64,000 bases of DNA, taken from contig NC_060105.1 in the NCBI RefSeq assembly GCF_021155765.1, forward strand, positions 16,897,001 to 16,961,000, read 5' to 3'. The position numbers and the translations under genes are program-made. Shown here piece by piece: positions 1 to 11,785 of this stretch; within the stretch, counting starts at the first letter, position 1, and every line of letters begins with the position of its first letter. This stretch comes from Diprion similis (lineage: Eukaryota; Arthropoda; Insecta; Hymenoptera; Diprionidae). Under the pieces are notes generated by a model. The model was not told the origin of the DNA. It made no database searches and saw nothing but the letters and a program-made list of their open reading frames with translations.

Positions 1-60
1 TTACCGACATTTCACGCATGCCGGTAATTCTTTACCGACATCACACGCATGCATTGCAAG
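1..60. repeat. Short repeat related to the ACCGAC foldback family
   Basis: Two near-copies of a unit of the form TTACCGACAT...CACGCATGC follow each other. The same words, ACCGAC and CGCATG(T/C)CGGTAA, form the centre of the long palindrome at 22599-22804 and the end of the half copy near 55160. I infer that this is a fragment of that family cut by the window edge. Confidence 0.45.
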
Positions 61-284
61 CATGATCCCAACCGGCAGTAAATCAAGGTTCGAATCGACT
101 ACATAGTCAGCGGCACATGTTCTTTCACTAGGATAAGAAGATATTCACTTTACCAGTAAGCAAACATAGAAGAATATCACGTTTTTTAAAAAATTTTGGA
201 TTATTTCTGTTGAAATTGAAGGAAATAAGAGTGTGTCAGAATCAAGCAGTTAGATAAGAATACTTTGAGCTCTTTCGAATAATT

Positions 285-683
285 TTAATCATTCCAAGAC
301 AAAAATTTCTCAAACCTTTTCTCCATGTCTAGATCTCTCATTACTAATAGCAAACCGCATTCTGATAGTGCTGTAGAGGAAGTAGCAGCGACATCATTCC
401 AATGTACACCCGTAGGACTGCTTATGTTGCCGACTGTCACCAGGCCGTGCTGCCGCTGATGCTGCTGGATCTTTGCCACCCAGGATTGTATGAGCGAGAT
501 CTTATGTCGGATTTCCTGTTTCGCACTCACACTCGTTATCGGCTGTTGGAGAATATCATGCAAAACTTGTATATTTGCCATTCCAATACCGATCCAATGA
601 TTGAAGACATCGTGATTTCCTTCTCCGGGAGTTTGCTCGCGCAGAAAATTGTACGCCTTCCCCATCTTCTCGACGAGTCCCAT
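285..683 (-). CDS. Hypothetical ORF, 132 residues
   Basis: An uninterrupted 132-codon frame starts with MGLVEKMGKAYNF and ends with KFLSWND. The composition is protein-like: mixed charged and hydrophobic residues, a central helical-looking part with HWIGIGMANIQVLHDILQQP, and no low-complexity stretch. I see no signal peptide, membrane segment or known motif, and I do not recognise the family. No convincing splice site or poly(A) signal marks its limits, so it could be one exon of a larger gene, a transposon or virus remnant, or chance. The decayed frames at 1.7-2.4 kb and 2.8-4.0 kb lie close by and may share its origin. Confidence 0.3.
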   Translation of the reverse strand: MGLVEKMGKAYNFLREQTPGEGNHDVFNHWIGIGMANIQVLHDILQQPITSVSAKQEIRHKISLIQSWVAKIQQHQRQHGLVTVGNISSPTGVHWNDVAATSSTALSECGLLLVMRDLDMEKRFEKFLSWND

Positions 684-1689
684 ATGCTTCGGCGGCCATG
701 ACTTTGACGATGGTGACGATGATATTCAGAAGTTTTAACTTTCACATGTTGCGTGAGACTGATGAGTCTGCAATGGATGCGCTGCCCTTATACGGAAGGA
801 TCGCGAGAATTTGGGGGTGTAGGGGTGAGAGAGTGCTCCACGTTCTAGAGTAGCAGCTTCTAAGACAAAAATTGTGGCCAAACACGTCTGAGTCTGCACA
901 CGTCCACCCCTCCCCCATCAGTGAAAAAAAACCTAGATCTTACCTAAAATCTGATCCCTAGCCTCTTGATCAAGTGATTCATGTTTATGACACTCGATTA
1001 AAAAAGTTGTTTGGGGAAAAGTCGTGCCTGCAGCTTGTCTAATGGAAAAACGTCAGTTGAGGCAAAGCCACACTTGCAACCTGTCTAATGGGTAAAATCA
1101 CTTAACGAAAAACGGGTAGTGCTGGTCCATGTTCATGACACTTGACGAAAAAAGTTTTACAATATTTGGTGAAAAAACCTTCCGAGAAGAGTCTTTCGGC
1201 TAAAGTGTCTTGAGAAATTTTTTTCTGCATGTTCCCACGCTGCATTTTGGTCGCACATCTCGTGGTGTGCTAACTCATCAGTGATTGGTCGGTTTACAGA
1301 CGGCCGAACATAGCGTCATGTTCCCACCATTTGGTATGAATACGAATAGGGCTTTTGAAATTTTCTTCCAGTCGAAAAACTTCTGTGTACAAAAGGTGTT
1401 TGGTGAAGCGAGTAGTGAAAAAGTGTGATCATTCAAAAACTAGCATACAAATAATTTTTTATTCCCTTTTCAATTTCCACTTTGGAAGCTTTTTTCTACA
1501 ATTTATAGAGCCACATCAGTCCTCTTACGATACCGTGAATGTTAATTTTTTAAATTTCGAAAATTTCTATACTTGTCGTCGCTGCTTTAATTCTAATTCG
1601 GGAAAAAAAGTTTTTAGAATCATCTTCAAAAGATGAATGGTTTAAAAAGAGGATTGTCAGACTCCCCAGCCCCTTCACCACCATCACCA
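684..1689. other. No gene seen
   Basis: AT-rich sequence with scattered stops in all frames. It contains two loosely repeated phrases, CAGCTTGTCTAATGG (near 1031) and CAACCTGTCTAATGG (near 1077), each followed by similar flanks. This looks like a short degenerate tandem repeat. Nothing else is supported. Confidence 0.4.
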
Positions 1690-1703
1690 TTCAACCGGTA
1701 GCG

Positions 1704-2128
1704 AGGGGAGCACGAATTTGATGACGAGGAAACTGATGATAGTGACACAGAAACACTTATTATCAATGAGCATCGTTTTGATAATAAAGAGGACGATGTT
1801 GATAGCGACGCTGATACTATTATCATCGGTGGGGTTGATTATTTTAACAATTTCGCTCGTGAGCAGCAGCTTGAATCATCGGAGGATGAAGAGGTGATGG
1901 GCAATGCCGGGGTTTGGGAGGTTGCGGCAGCCGAGGCGGAGGAGGAAGGTGGAGGAAGAGGAAGCGGAGGAGGTGGAAGACAAGGAGGTGGAGGAGGAGG
2001 TGGGTGAAAACTATGAAGCCCTCTACTCGCACTTCGCCATAATCCGCAAGGAAGTTGCTCGAACCCGTGAACAGTTGGGGCGCTTGGGCAGGATTGATCA
2101 TGAGGGATATTTTTCGGCGAAGGATTGA
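1704..2128 (+). pseudogene. Decayed acidic ORF, function unknown
   Basis: One forward frame from about 1710 reads as a strongly acidic protein (words such as EFDDEETDDSDTET and LESSEDEEV) and then turns into a Gly-rich run before a stop at about 2009. A second frame from 1904 to 2128 reads a Glu-rich run and then an ordinary-looking tail with ALYSHFAIIRKEV and LGRLGRIDHEGY. The natural reading is acidic domain plus tail joined across one frameshift in the GGAGGA-rich tract, where slippage is likely. A further short acidic frame lies at 2242-2405. I do not recognise the protein. Acidic stretches of this kind are common in transposon and large-DNA-virus proteins, but that is inference. Confidence 0.35.
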
Positions 2129-2334
2129 TGTGTAGCACTAAATTAAAATGAAATTCTAGCTTCTTCCACCCTTTTATATGTCATTCATTTTAATAGGTGA
2201 AAACTTTTCTTGGGTTACAGATTTATCAAGTATTTAAGACATGCCGTCCCACTTTCTCCGAGGCCCTTGGATACGTCATAGACCCGGAAAAATGGGAAAT
2301 GAGACTGTAACAATAACGACAGATATAGAAAATA

Positions 2335-2385
2335 ATGCTGATGATGATGATAATGATAGTGATAGTGATAATGATGATGATTGTA
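2335..2385 (+). repeat. (GAT)n-like microsatellite
   Basis: An imperfect run of GAT/AAT/AGT triplets. It lies in a short frame that would encode Asp/Asn/Ser repeats and ends at 2405, where the stop codon overlaps an AATAAA hexamer. Confidence 0.6.
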
Positions 2386-2779
2386 TGGATTATTTCGTGC
2401 AATAAAACTATGTATTACACAAAGTTACACAATTATTCATCATGTATTTTTCCACAAATGAAATTTATAATATTTACATTTATTTCACAAGAACGGATGA
2501 AAGTTGTAAACATTTATGTATAATTGTAATAAATTCTATTTTCTCGTGAGGTGTAAATAATCTTATTGACCATTGCATTTTAATTCGATATATATATAGC
2601 TATATAAGCTATAATTGTAATAAATTCTATTTTTTCTAAATGTGTAAATAATTTTATTGAACACTGCATTTTAATTCTATGTATAACCGGGGATGTAATT
2701 GTTGTAAATTCTGTTCGTATTTTCATACATATTGCCTACATTTTTTAGGCAGACGGTTGCATTCCAGACAGTCTTGAAC

Positions 2780-3986
2780 TAGAGGATTTGGACCATTCAC
2801 TATAACGCCATCGGGTCCTGGTATACAATACACGATACATCTACGGTAACTGGTGATGCTGGCGTCCATTTTCATATTCTCAGGCAGTTTATCCCACGCA
2901 TCATTGATGGGATTTGATGCGAACGTGTAAACGAATTCTTTCGGAAAAAAGCGGTATCCTCAGACCTTATTGCTCTTAAACCACCGAATTCTTTGTATAG
3001 TATAGGCGGTACGATTTCTCGAGAAATATGTCGGTGCAATCCTTCAAATACCAACTTCTCAGCCGCTGCACGTTCTCAAAGGCGCAGTTGTATCCTGGAA
3101 TGTATTCATGGTTGTCATCATACCAAATCTATCCTTTTCCCGCGTGTTTCCAAATATTGTCCGATAAGAAGTATCCGTGGTTTAAGTCATGCCAGGGTGC
3201 CGCTTAGATATGTTTCAATTTTTCCAGTTTAGAGGGTTCGATGTGCAAATCTTCCATATTAATAACCGGCGTTGTACCATCGAGGATCTCTATCAGCCAT
3301 GCTATCTTATCCACTTCTTTCACGTATACGTAACACGCATTTCTCACCATTTTTCTCAGAATCTTCGGTACATCCTCGTGAGATTTGTTGCCGACATTCC
3401 ATGGTATCTCGTGACGATTGCGCGTTAACTAGGCATTAGTAGCTCTATATTCGATTGGTAGGCTGGTCAAATCACCGGGTGGTTTGATGAGGATGTGCTC
3501 CAAACCCAATCCGTTCATGTAGACGACTGCAACTTCTTTGGGTACAAGCGTGTTACCATGACCGATGAAACATTGCACGTCCAGGATCATTTTCATGTTG
3601 CAGAGGGATGCTGAACTCGATTTGTCTCAAATATTGGTAGAGGACTGACTATTCGTTCCTCTGCACACCAGGTTTCATCTCCTCAAATTTGGTAGAAGTG
3701 GAGGGGATGATGTAAATTATTTATGGCACGTAACTGAATGAGAATTCAAACTTGTTGAACTCTCTCCTGTAGTATTTCAACTGTAGACGATTTGCCCCAG
3801 CCATATTACACATTTCAGCCAGCTGGTTCGAATCGTCTCGCAAAATTCTGGCGATTTTTGGCGGTTAGAAGACGTTGTATTCCCCTTCAATCTCTTCCAG
3901 AACACGCCTCCAATTTCACATTCCGACATCTTCATGGCCGACAGATTATCCAGGCGACTGACGTGGTCGATTTTTTCTAAATCCAT
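2780..3986 (-). pseudogene. Decayed ORF of possible mobile or viral origin
   Basis: The minus strand gives protein-like text in several frames interrupted by stops. In order: a 69-codon piece starting MDLEKIDHVSRLDNL (3986-3777), a piece starting MKMILDVQCFIGHGN near 3600, a stretch with VRNACYVYVKEVDKIAWL near 3330, a stretch with YNCAFENVQRLRSWYLKD near 3070, and a further piece down to about 2872. The IxDVQ start followed by KE(V/L)A and, later, ConserVed-looking Cys/Trp spacing reminds me of uncharacterised insect proteins found beside Polinton/adintovirus-like genes, perhaps of exonuclease-like fold. This comes from memory and is weak. At least four in-frame stops and frame changes mean it cannot be functional. 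Confidence 0.35.
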
Positions 3987-4211
3987 AGCGTTTTCGGGGA
4001 GTTTCTTATTTCACAAGTGCGAATAGTTCACGACGAGAAGATCATGAGAACAAAGTGACTATCGAAAGGGCATAGCCGAATAGGCATGTCAAAAGCGCTC
4101 TTTCACCAAACGGATTCTGGCGATGACTAACCGTTTTCTGTTGGTAAATAACTGACCTATACCTAATTTTAGTCTTCTGACTCCATTTTGCTCGAAGTTA
4201 TCGCAAAAAAT

Positions 4212-4482
4212 CTTACTATTTATATGACGCGATCGAACGAGAACTTTGACGATATTGTCACATGTCTTGCAGTAGCTTAGTTATGATCTTCACTTTCTCA
4301 GTTTCCCTCAGTCAACCGAGAGAGACTCGAAATTTTTTTTCACTGGCTCCTACCAGCTGAATCAAACTGTTTCATATCTTGCCTGAATTTTAGATGATGA
4401 AAGCAAGATCATACTAAGTTACTGCAAAGCATGTAACAATATTGTCGAAGTTCTCGTTCAATCACATCACATAAATAGTAAG
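4212..4482. repeat. Foldback repeat, 80-bp arms
   Basis: The left arm (about 4212-4291) and right arm (about 4403-4482) are inverted copies with roughly 85-90% identity. Both contain the GAACGAGAACTT / AAGTTCTCGTTC core and end in CTTACTATTTAT / ATAAATAGTAAG. The loop is about 110 bp and holds no frame. It looks like a non-autonomous foldback or MITE. I could not identify a target duplication. Confidence 0.75.
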
Positions 4483-5383
4483 ACATATAAATGCTTCATC
4501 GACTACGATCCGCATGCAATCGGGTACTTTAGCATATTGCTCTACTGCTGTGACTGCGCCAATGGTAATCGTACTGTAGGTTCTTCTGCTCACGTCGCAA
4601 TAATAATTTATTTTCTTTCAAATGCACGATATTATTAAAAAGTGATAAGGCCAGCAGAGAATTCTCTCAAAACCGTTTATGAAGGACAATGTTGTAGTTA
4701 GTACAGATGAATGTAGTGATGAAGAACAAAAGGTACAGGTTGGTACTTTTTGCGGATTAGGATGTAAGTAATGTGTTATATTTTTATTGCAATTGAGCTT
4801 AAAGCTACAATAAATGAAAATCCTAATAAAACGATTGAAAAATCAATGAAAGAAAAAAGTTTCATACATTTTTCCCATATTAACGATTGAGCTATAACCT
4901 TAAAAAAAATCTCAAAGGAGCAGGTGATCAAAATACATGCAAAAACATGTACATATCTTCCGCTTCGGGAACAAAACAATGTCCGCGAATCATTTGGTGT
5001 AAGGGTACTTTTCACATGTCAGTTTCTGATTTTTATGACAATGTTGCACCAATTGTAAAAATTTGACAAAATTACGAAAAATCACATGAATGCAGATGTT
5101 CATGCTGTAATAAAAACAAGGTAGTACCCCTTTAAAATCCACCAGAATCCAGCGATCTAAATTTTCAAAATTTTTTTGAAGGTCCGGGTTTCAACCAAAA
5201 AATTTGAAAAAAAATCCTTATCCGCAACCGGCATCTGGCATTTTGTAATCGACAAGAATTATGCCCCCTCCCCGCACCGCCCCTCGCAAACCGTCCCTTC
5301 GCGCAGCCACCATCTTGAGCCAGAACTCTCATGTTACCCTACTTACGAGGTTGTGCAAAGATACGAAATAAATTAATCACTGA
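4483..5383. other. No gene seen
   Basis: AT-rich DNA. A 30-codon frame near 4680 and a 79-codon reverse frame near 4780-5015 look like chance. Positions 5384-5422 (GCAGTCACACGACGGCTCACAG core) recur, diverged, at 11418-11455, so this flank of the next element is itself an older repeat. Confidence 0.4.
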
Positions 5384-5430
5384 AATGATGCAGTCACACG
5401 ACGGCTCACAGCAACTCAAGGCCGTGGACC

Positions 5431-7548
5431 CAGTGCCGGATTAAGCCAGCGTGGGGCCCGTAGCAAATTCTATCAAGAGGCCCTCAGTTTGCTTTAGGTT
5501 CGTAAGATTCGGGTGTTAAATAAAACAGAACTATTACAAAAATTTTTAAGCTTGCAGCCGGAGTGTCGAGATTTTTCCTTCTGATTGTTTTCAAGCTTCT
5601 TCTGGTAAAAATAAAGTTATACAAATTAGAAGTGGGAATCGTTTTCCTTATGTAAATTATAATGCACGGTTGCTGAAACATTTTCACGTTTCACACCAGA
5701 TTGCTGAGAATATTTCAGACTTTTCGTAAGACTATGATTTTTCCTCTTCAGTTTGCTGATAAAAAAATTGCAAATCGTAAAATGGTTCGGAGGAATCTAA
5801 AAAATTTACAAAAATCCAGTATGACGTATGAAAATGTTGCAGCACTGATATAGGTATAGTAAAAAGACTCCCGTATTATGGGGCAGAACACGCAAATCTT
5901 GCGTGTAGATGAATATCAGCGTTGCGATCCAAGTATTAGGACGATACCAATCTCAGGTCCAGATTCACGTTCCAACGGCACTGCAGGGGTCCAAAAAGAG
6001 CCGAGTTGGTGTGTCCAATGTTTGGTATTTCTCAAAATGATACGAAGTAGTGAAGTTCGGTAACACCAGAGTGTCACTTTATTATTGAAATTGGAGACTT
6101 GTTGCAGGGCTTTTGTCCGTGGCGAATTTTTGATTTGTCAGGTACACACTCGATCAGTCGGCGTACGCTCGCGATGAGGCTGTCACCCGTTAGTGTGACG
6201 CCAGAAATCTTGTGCGTTAAACACTCGTCTTTCGTAGAAAATGCGGAGCATTACACTGAGGTGTAGGTCGACGGTCAGCACCGGCTGCCACTAGAATGTT
6301 ACGGGGTAAAACACGCAGATCGAGATCAGCAGCAACCGAAACCTTATCCACACCAGCTCAGGTGTTATTTGGCTATTTTTAGGATTCGTACCGTCGATTA
6401 TGCACTTGGGTGCGATTACTCTCAATGCAGGGAGTGATTGAAGAGGTGCTCGAAATGATGAGGTTGATTAATTAGCTTTAATTTAGGAATTGATGTGTCG
6501 CAATGGTCGACGTGTAGGAGTCGGGTCTCGAAGGAGAGGTTATACGTGACTCGTGTTAAGGTTGGGATAGAAGTAACGAGTTTACAGAGCCGTGAAAGAC
6601 TTGCTGATTACAGTGTAAGGATAAGCTGAGTTGGCGAAGATGAGGAGGGGATGCAGGGTGTATAGTGAGGTTAGGTATACGGCAGGCGAATAGTGAGGTC
6701 TGGAGGACGTAACATCCGCTTGTAATTTTTTCGACGTTTTCTTACCAGAAAAAGCTAGTAAACCGAAAGAAGAAGGAATCTCTCTACTCTAAACTTAAAA
6801 ATTTTGATACCAGACGCATGAGTTTTCAGATTTTTAAATTGTGTTGATCAATAAGATGATTTGAAAAATTGTGGAAAATTCGAAGTCCATCGAAAACATC
6901 TAAAAAAAATTAATACTTTTCAAAGTGAGAGCAATTATGTGAAAAATTACCGGCCAAATCCGAGAGGTCAGGGAGTGTACATGAGTCGAATCGAGCTGGA
7001 CTGCCCCATTTGCATAGTACAGTTCATTGAACATGTATTTCTATGAATATCTTGATAATCTTACTTATATGGTTGTGAGTAACCGAATTTTTAATCGATT
7101 TCAAATTTTACTCTTATTTTGTGAAAAATGTTGCGTCTAAACTTATTTTATCCTTAGTTTAGTCCTGAGTCAACCTTGGTGGAACTCAATTTAACACAAT
7201 TAATAAGCCACAAAATAGTTGTGGCTGATCGAATTTCTGACCAGTTCAGAGATTGACGGTCTTGACTGAATCTCTGAATGACGGTCATTCCACAACTCTA
7301 GGCGCAACACATGTGGTGTGGCCAGCTTCAAACTATCGTTGTAGGTTTGATATCAATGTCTTTCCATTGACCTTTAGCGATGGATGGTAGTGGTAGGTAC
7401 TATACCTCTATTGATGTCAAAAAATATTTTTTGCGCTCCCTTCTTGATTAATTTTCTTTACGCTCAGACGGGCGTGGGTCTGCGGGGCCCTCAAATGCGC
7501 GGGGCCCGTAGCATTTGCTACTCCTGCTACGTGGCTAATCCGGTACTG
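5431..7548. mobile_element. hAT-like non-autonomous DNA transposon, 2.1 kb
   Basis: The left end reads CAGTGCCGGATTAAGCC and the right end, reversed, reads CAGTACCGGATTAGCC. Both ends continue into related GGGGCCCGTAGCA... / GCTACGGGCCCC text, as in many insect hAT elements. The flanking 8-mers are CGTGGACC (5423-5430) and CGGAGACC (7549-7556), 6 of 8 identical, consistent with a worn 8-bp target duplication. No transposase-like frame survives inside. The longest internal frames are about 60 residues and unremarkable, so I call it non-autonomous or internally deleted. The element lies about 1 kb upstream of the receptor pseudogene. Confidence 0.7.
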
Positions 7549-7556
7549 CGGAGACC

Positions 7557-8510
7557 CACTTGTAGCGCAATTAGCACCGTGATTGCCGTTTTCGCGATAA
7601 TTAAGCAATCTACGCCGTTTTTGCCGGGAAATGTGTGATAAGCTTATCACTTTGTGGATTGATAAAATTCTATGCATATTTGCTCGAATTCGAGGTGCAT
7701 GTATCACAAATAAGTCTATATACCTATAATTGGACTGGCAGTAATGAAAAAAACATCCTCTTGAAAAGTTTCCGTCATTTGTTTTGGCTCAGTAACGTGA
7801 TAATCCTGACGTCTAAAAACTGATATATATGAAGTCACCAATCAGGATGAACTACGCCCTAAATATTCTAGAAAGTCTTGGGCAGATCTGCCGAGACTTG
7901 TGATCAGATACTGAATAGAAACATATTATTGGATAGGCAGCCATTTGACGGATGACGCACGTCGAGGATCCTGTTTTATTTCCCTCTAATTCGATAACTT
8001 TCTAATTAAAATCCTGTTATTGTACGTTTCTGATATGGATGAAAGATGTGTTCCATCCGAATTTATAATTTATAATGGCTAACGGACAAGTAACCGTTTA
8101 ATTATTGTTTCATATTTTTTATTAAACTTACATGAAACTGTAAGATGGCCGATGAGGAGGGAGGCTTTGCGGCTTTTCCGTCGTTCGATTATGCAGAATA
8201 ACTTCTCCATACTTGGGCCTTCGCAACAGGATTTAGCTATCGCCTCACTTTTCGCTGATAACAAGCATCGGGCGTCAAGTACGAGGAACTATTCCACTGC
8301 GTATATACCAACCCCAGCGAAAGATTAGTGTTTTTGCGGTAAAACACGATTCCTATTTTAGGTTTTTTATCAGAGTTGACGTATGTTTGTGCTTATAATG
8401 TAACCTGTTTTGTCCTTTCCTACACGTTGAAGGCTTTAAATATAGTTCGTAAAGTGAAGTTCCGCAGTCGAAAAGAATCCGCGATTCATGGCGTACGTCG
8501 AACGGACGTC
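7557..8510. other. Upstream region of the receptor pseudogene
   Basis: No gene is seen here. A GTATATACC word at 8301-8309 is the only TATA-like string in the last 300 bp before the presumed start codon at 8511. It is a weak promoter candidate only. Confidence 0.3.
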
Positions 8511-10389
8511 ATGTCGCGGGATCCTCGAGCCCTACTGATAGTGATACCATTACTATTTGGTTGTCTCGTGTTGGCTGTCGGTAATTCTAAAATCAAGGGT
8601 AAGTGGAAATATTGAGGCACTCGAGAAGAAAGTGATGTTAAAAATCTAATTGAATACATGATACTGTTAACCGAATTTTAAAGTCATGATATCCGCATTA
8701 CTGGAGCTGCATCCACGCCACGTCAGTATAGAATAGGTCATATTGTTCTTCACGCATAATTTTTTTTTTCATTACTTCAATACGACACAAAGAAGCCGTA
8801 CTCGCTTGCGTCGATATCTTCTTCCTATTCAGAGTCAGACAACCTCACAAACCCTTCGTAAGTTTTCTGTGCTTTGTGCTAGGTCGGACTATTCCGGATG
8901 CCACAAAGGTTTGGGGGATTGTAGGAAATCCAGCGGTTCTAGAATGCGAGGTGCTGGGATCTGTCGCTAACTTTGGGTGGCGAAAAATCGAAGGGCAACC
9001 GACAAGCGAGGAGAACTTGAGAAAACTCACCGAAACTTGGCGCTTCAACAAGACGTATTCAAGAACGAGTCTATATTTTCCAAACTTCTCAACGAGAGAC
9101 GAAGGTAAATTTCTTCGTCTGCTGGGCAAATGATGACGAAAACTTGACAACAAGCAGTGACATTAAACTTTCTGTTATTTCGGATCTGGCCTATGTACAG
9201 TTGCCTCTCGTTGCTTTGGATGCGAATAGGATTTGTGTGAGATGGGAGATTATCCGTTTTTTGTATGGCAATTTGGTTACGGTGCTTCGCATTCAATCCC
9301 AGGAAAACGATTCACGCGAATGGCACGACAGGTATCAGACGTCAATTGATTCCCTCGGTGGTGTCTTTATTGCAACAGGATTGAAACAAGATACAGACTA
9401 CTGGTTCAAATTTATTTGGGAAATAGAAAATTCAGAAAATATTGTTACTTTTTCAGGACGAACAAAGACACTAAAGAGAAGTATAGGTATAGTAGCTTCT
9501 CAATTCATTCAAAATTACACCCTGCAGTAATGAATATCACTCTCGCTATGCAAATTTTTAAACTGTTATAAGAAACTCCGTTCATTTTTTTATAATCAGA
9601 GATTTTTTAAACATTTATGGAAATAAATTTGAATATTTATTTTTGTCACTTTATTCGGTGAAATGTGTGCGAATCCATTTCGTATTTATTTAAGGTAATT
9701 CTCTGTGATTCATTTTTATACAGAACCTCTATACCTTCCAATCGTTTCGGCTAGAGAAACGTCTGTCGATTCAATAACGATTGAATGGCCAAAGCCACCT
9801 CTGGAAGTAGAAGATTGCTTTGAGTGTTACATGGTTGAAATGTACGAGTCAAACAGCAGTGGAAAACGCATATTCAAGGAATCAGTAGCCATCAAAAACA
9901 CTTTTAAAAAATTTGAGAATCTGACACCTTCAGTCGCTTATACGTTTAGAATACGTTTATGCGTCGATTTTTCGTGCCTACGAATCCTTGAGGAAAGTTC
10001 CTGGCTGGAAGCCATCGTCCCGAAAGACAGAGGTATTGATATTACATTAACGGGTATACATTGGCGAGGGAAAACATGACGAAACTTGAATTTTCCAGAT
10101 CCAAAATTCACCCCGATTGTTTCGGTAGTGGAAACGGGAGTCGCTTCAGCAACGATTGCGTGGAACGCACCCTCGGCGAACTTGGAAGACGGCATTCATT
10201 TCTACAAAATAGCGTAGAACGACGGGTAAATCCAGAAGGAACTGTACGTGAACAAAACTGAGAATTTTCGCAGATTCGAAAATCTACCGCCGAACATGCT
10301 TCATCGATTTAAAGTAGCGGCCTGCAGCGATTACATAACGCAATGCGGTAATTGGAGCGAGGAACGAGAAGCTTTTACACACAGCACAG

Positions 10390-11785
10390 GTATGACATGG
10401 AGATCTCAAAGAATTCAAGTGGGAATAGAACGGGGACTCGACATCACTCGCTTTCTTTAGAATTTCTTGATCATCATTGTATTTCTGTAACTACACTGGT
10501 AAGATGCGTGACATTTTTCGGCTTCTTGCTTATCGTCAGCTGCGAAGTTTAAATCGCAATCCATTTGCATGTGTGTTGACATGAAGTTGGGACGTATGAG
10601 GAAACGTATTCATCATACTTTACTTATTATGTAATATACGTATAATATATTACATGTTGTAACGCTAACTTTCTGTAACCCTCAGCTGAGGACTTACCGT
10701 TGACACTTTGGCACGATTCTGTAAGTATTCGGAATTCTAATGAACGACAATAAAAGATATTCGTTGGATATACCAGACGCTTCAGCGTCAATTTTTAGAC
10801 AAAAGGAGAGTATATTGTTAAGTTCACACGCGTTGGATCAGTAAAGTTTGTTTCAAAATATAGCAATGAAAAATTAGTCAACGAGGATGGTTCACAAGAT
10901 TTTCGATAGAATACGATAGCTCGCAATAGTAGTGACAGAAAAAAAAAAATACAAAATTTACGATAGACGATAACTGACGAAAGAGATTGACATTGATTAC
11001 CAATTATCAAAGATCGGTAGCTTAGATGACAAGATATTGATTACTGTGGTTGAATCGATGATTCACAACAGTCGAAGGTACGAGGTAAAACTAACAAAAA
11101 ATTCGGATTTATAATTAACGAGAGATTATGAAACTATGAGAGTGAGAGATTTAGAAAAGGGTTCGCGAGATAAATAAATACACTAAATACACCTGATTAC
11201 GATAAGCAAAACTCGAATTAACAAAAAAAATACGGTATTCTCGAAACATGAAAAATATAACAGATGAAAAGATATCGATACAAAAATACGAGAGAAATTA
11301 CACAAGCAGTTCTAGCATGAAACTACAAAAGAATCGGAGAAAACAGAGATACAAAAGATATTCATTCGATAGTTACAAGGTCGCTCAACGATAATTTTTC
11401 GGAATTAATTATTCAACGAAATTATGCAGTCACTCGACGGCTTACAGCAACTCATTGTTCCCGGAACATGACTCGGAATGATTATAATCCTTACTGATAG
11501 AACGGCTGCGTCGATCTTCGGAACGTGGGCTCTATCAAACTGGATCAGGATTGTGGTAGTCCTGGTACCTGGTTAGATTGCGTCAAGGCGCGGAATTACA
11601 AAATTCACGGAGAAAAATATTACTTACTAGTAGTTGTTGCCTATTTTGTATCAGGTTTTCTTGGAGAACCCTGCCGGGGACGCGTTTTACGAGAGTTTCT
11701 TTTAACCTTTTGGCCTTGTAACGGGCCATTCTAAAATGCCACGTTGAAATGTATTATTGATTCAATTACGTTATCTGATTATCAG
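10390..11785 (+). other. Intron of the receptor pseudogene, with repeats
   Basis: A 1.4-kb intron between the third FN3 exon and the membrane exon. It contains a copy of the GCAGTCACTCGACGGCTTACAG repeat (11418-11455, related to 5384-5422) and, at about 11640-11735, a repeat shared with 19640-19735. No coding frame belongs to the receptor here. Confidence 0.5.
11640..11735 (+). repeat. Dispersed repeat, copy 1
   Basis: Shares CCTGCCGGGGACGCGTTTTA, GAGTTTC and AATGCCACGTT, in the same order and spacing, with 19640-19735. The family is not recognised. Confidence 0.55.

Noticed and set aside
60..110. B-box-like GGTTCGAATC word near 87 as a tRNA gene
   Set aside because: No A box at the proper distance and no acceptor stem can be drawn.
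8833..8857. Short stretch between AG and GTAAGT as an extra exon of the receptor
   Set aside because: Exon 1 (phase 1) joins directly to 8883 with the correct frame (Gly codon split G/GT), and the stretch would add a needless frame shift.
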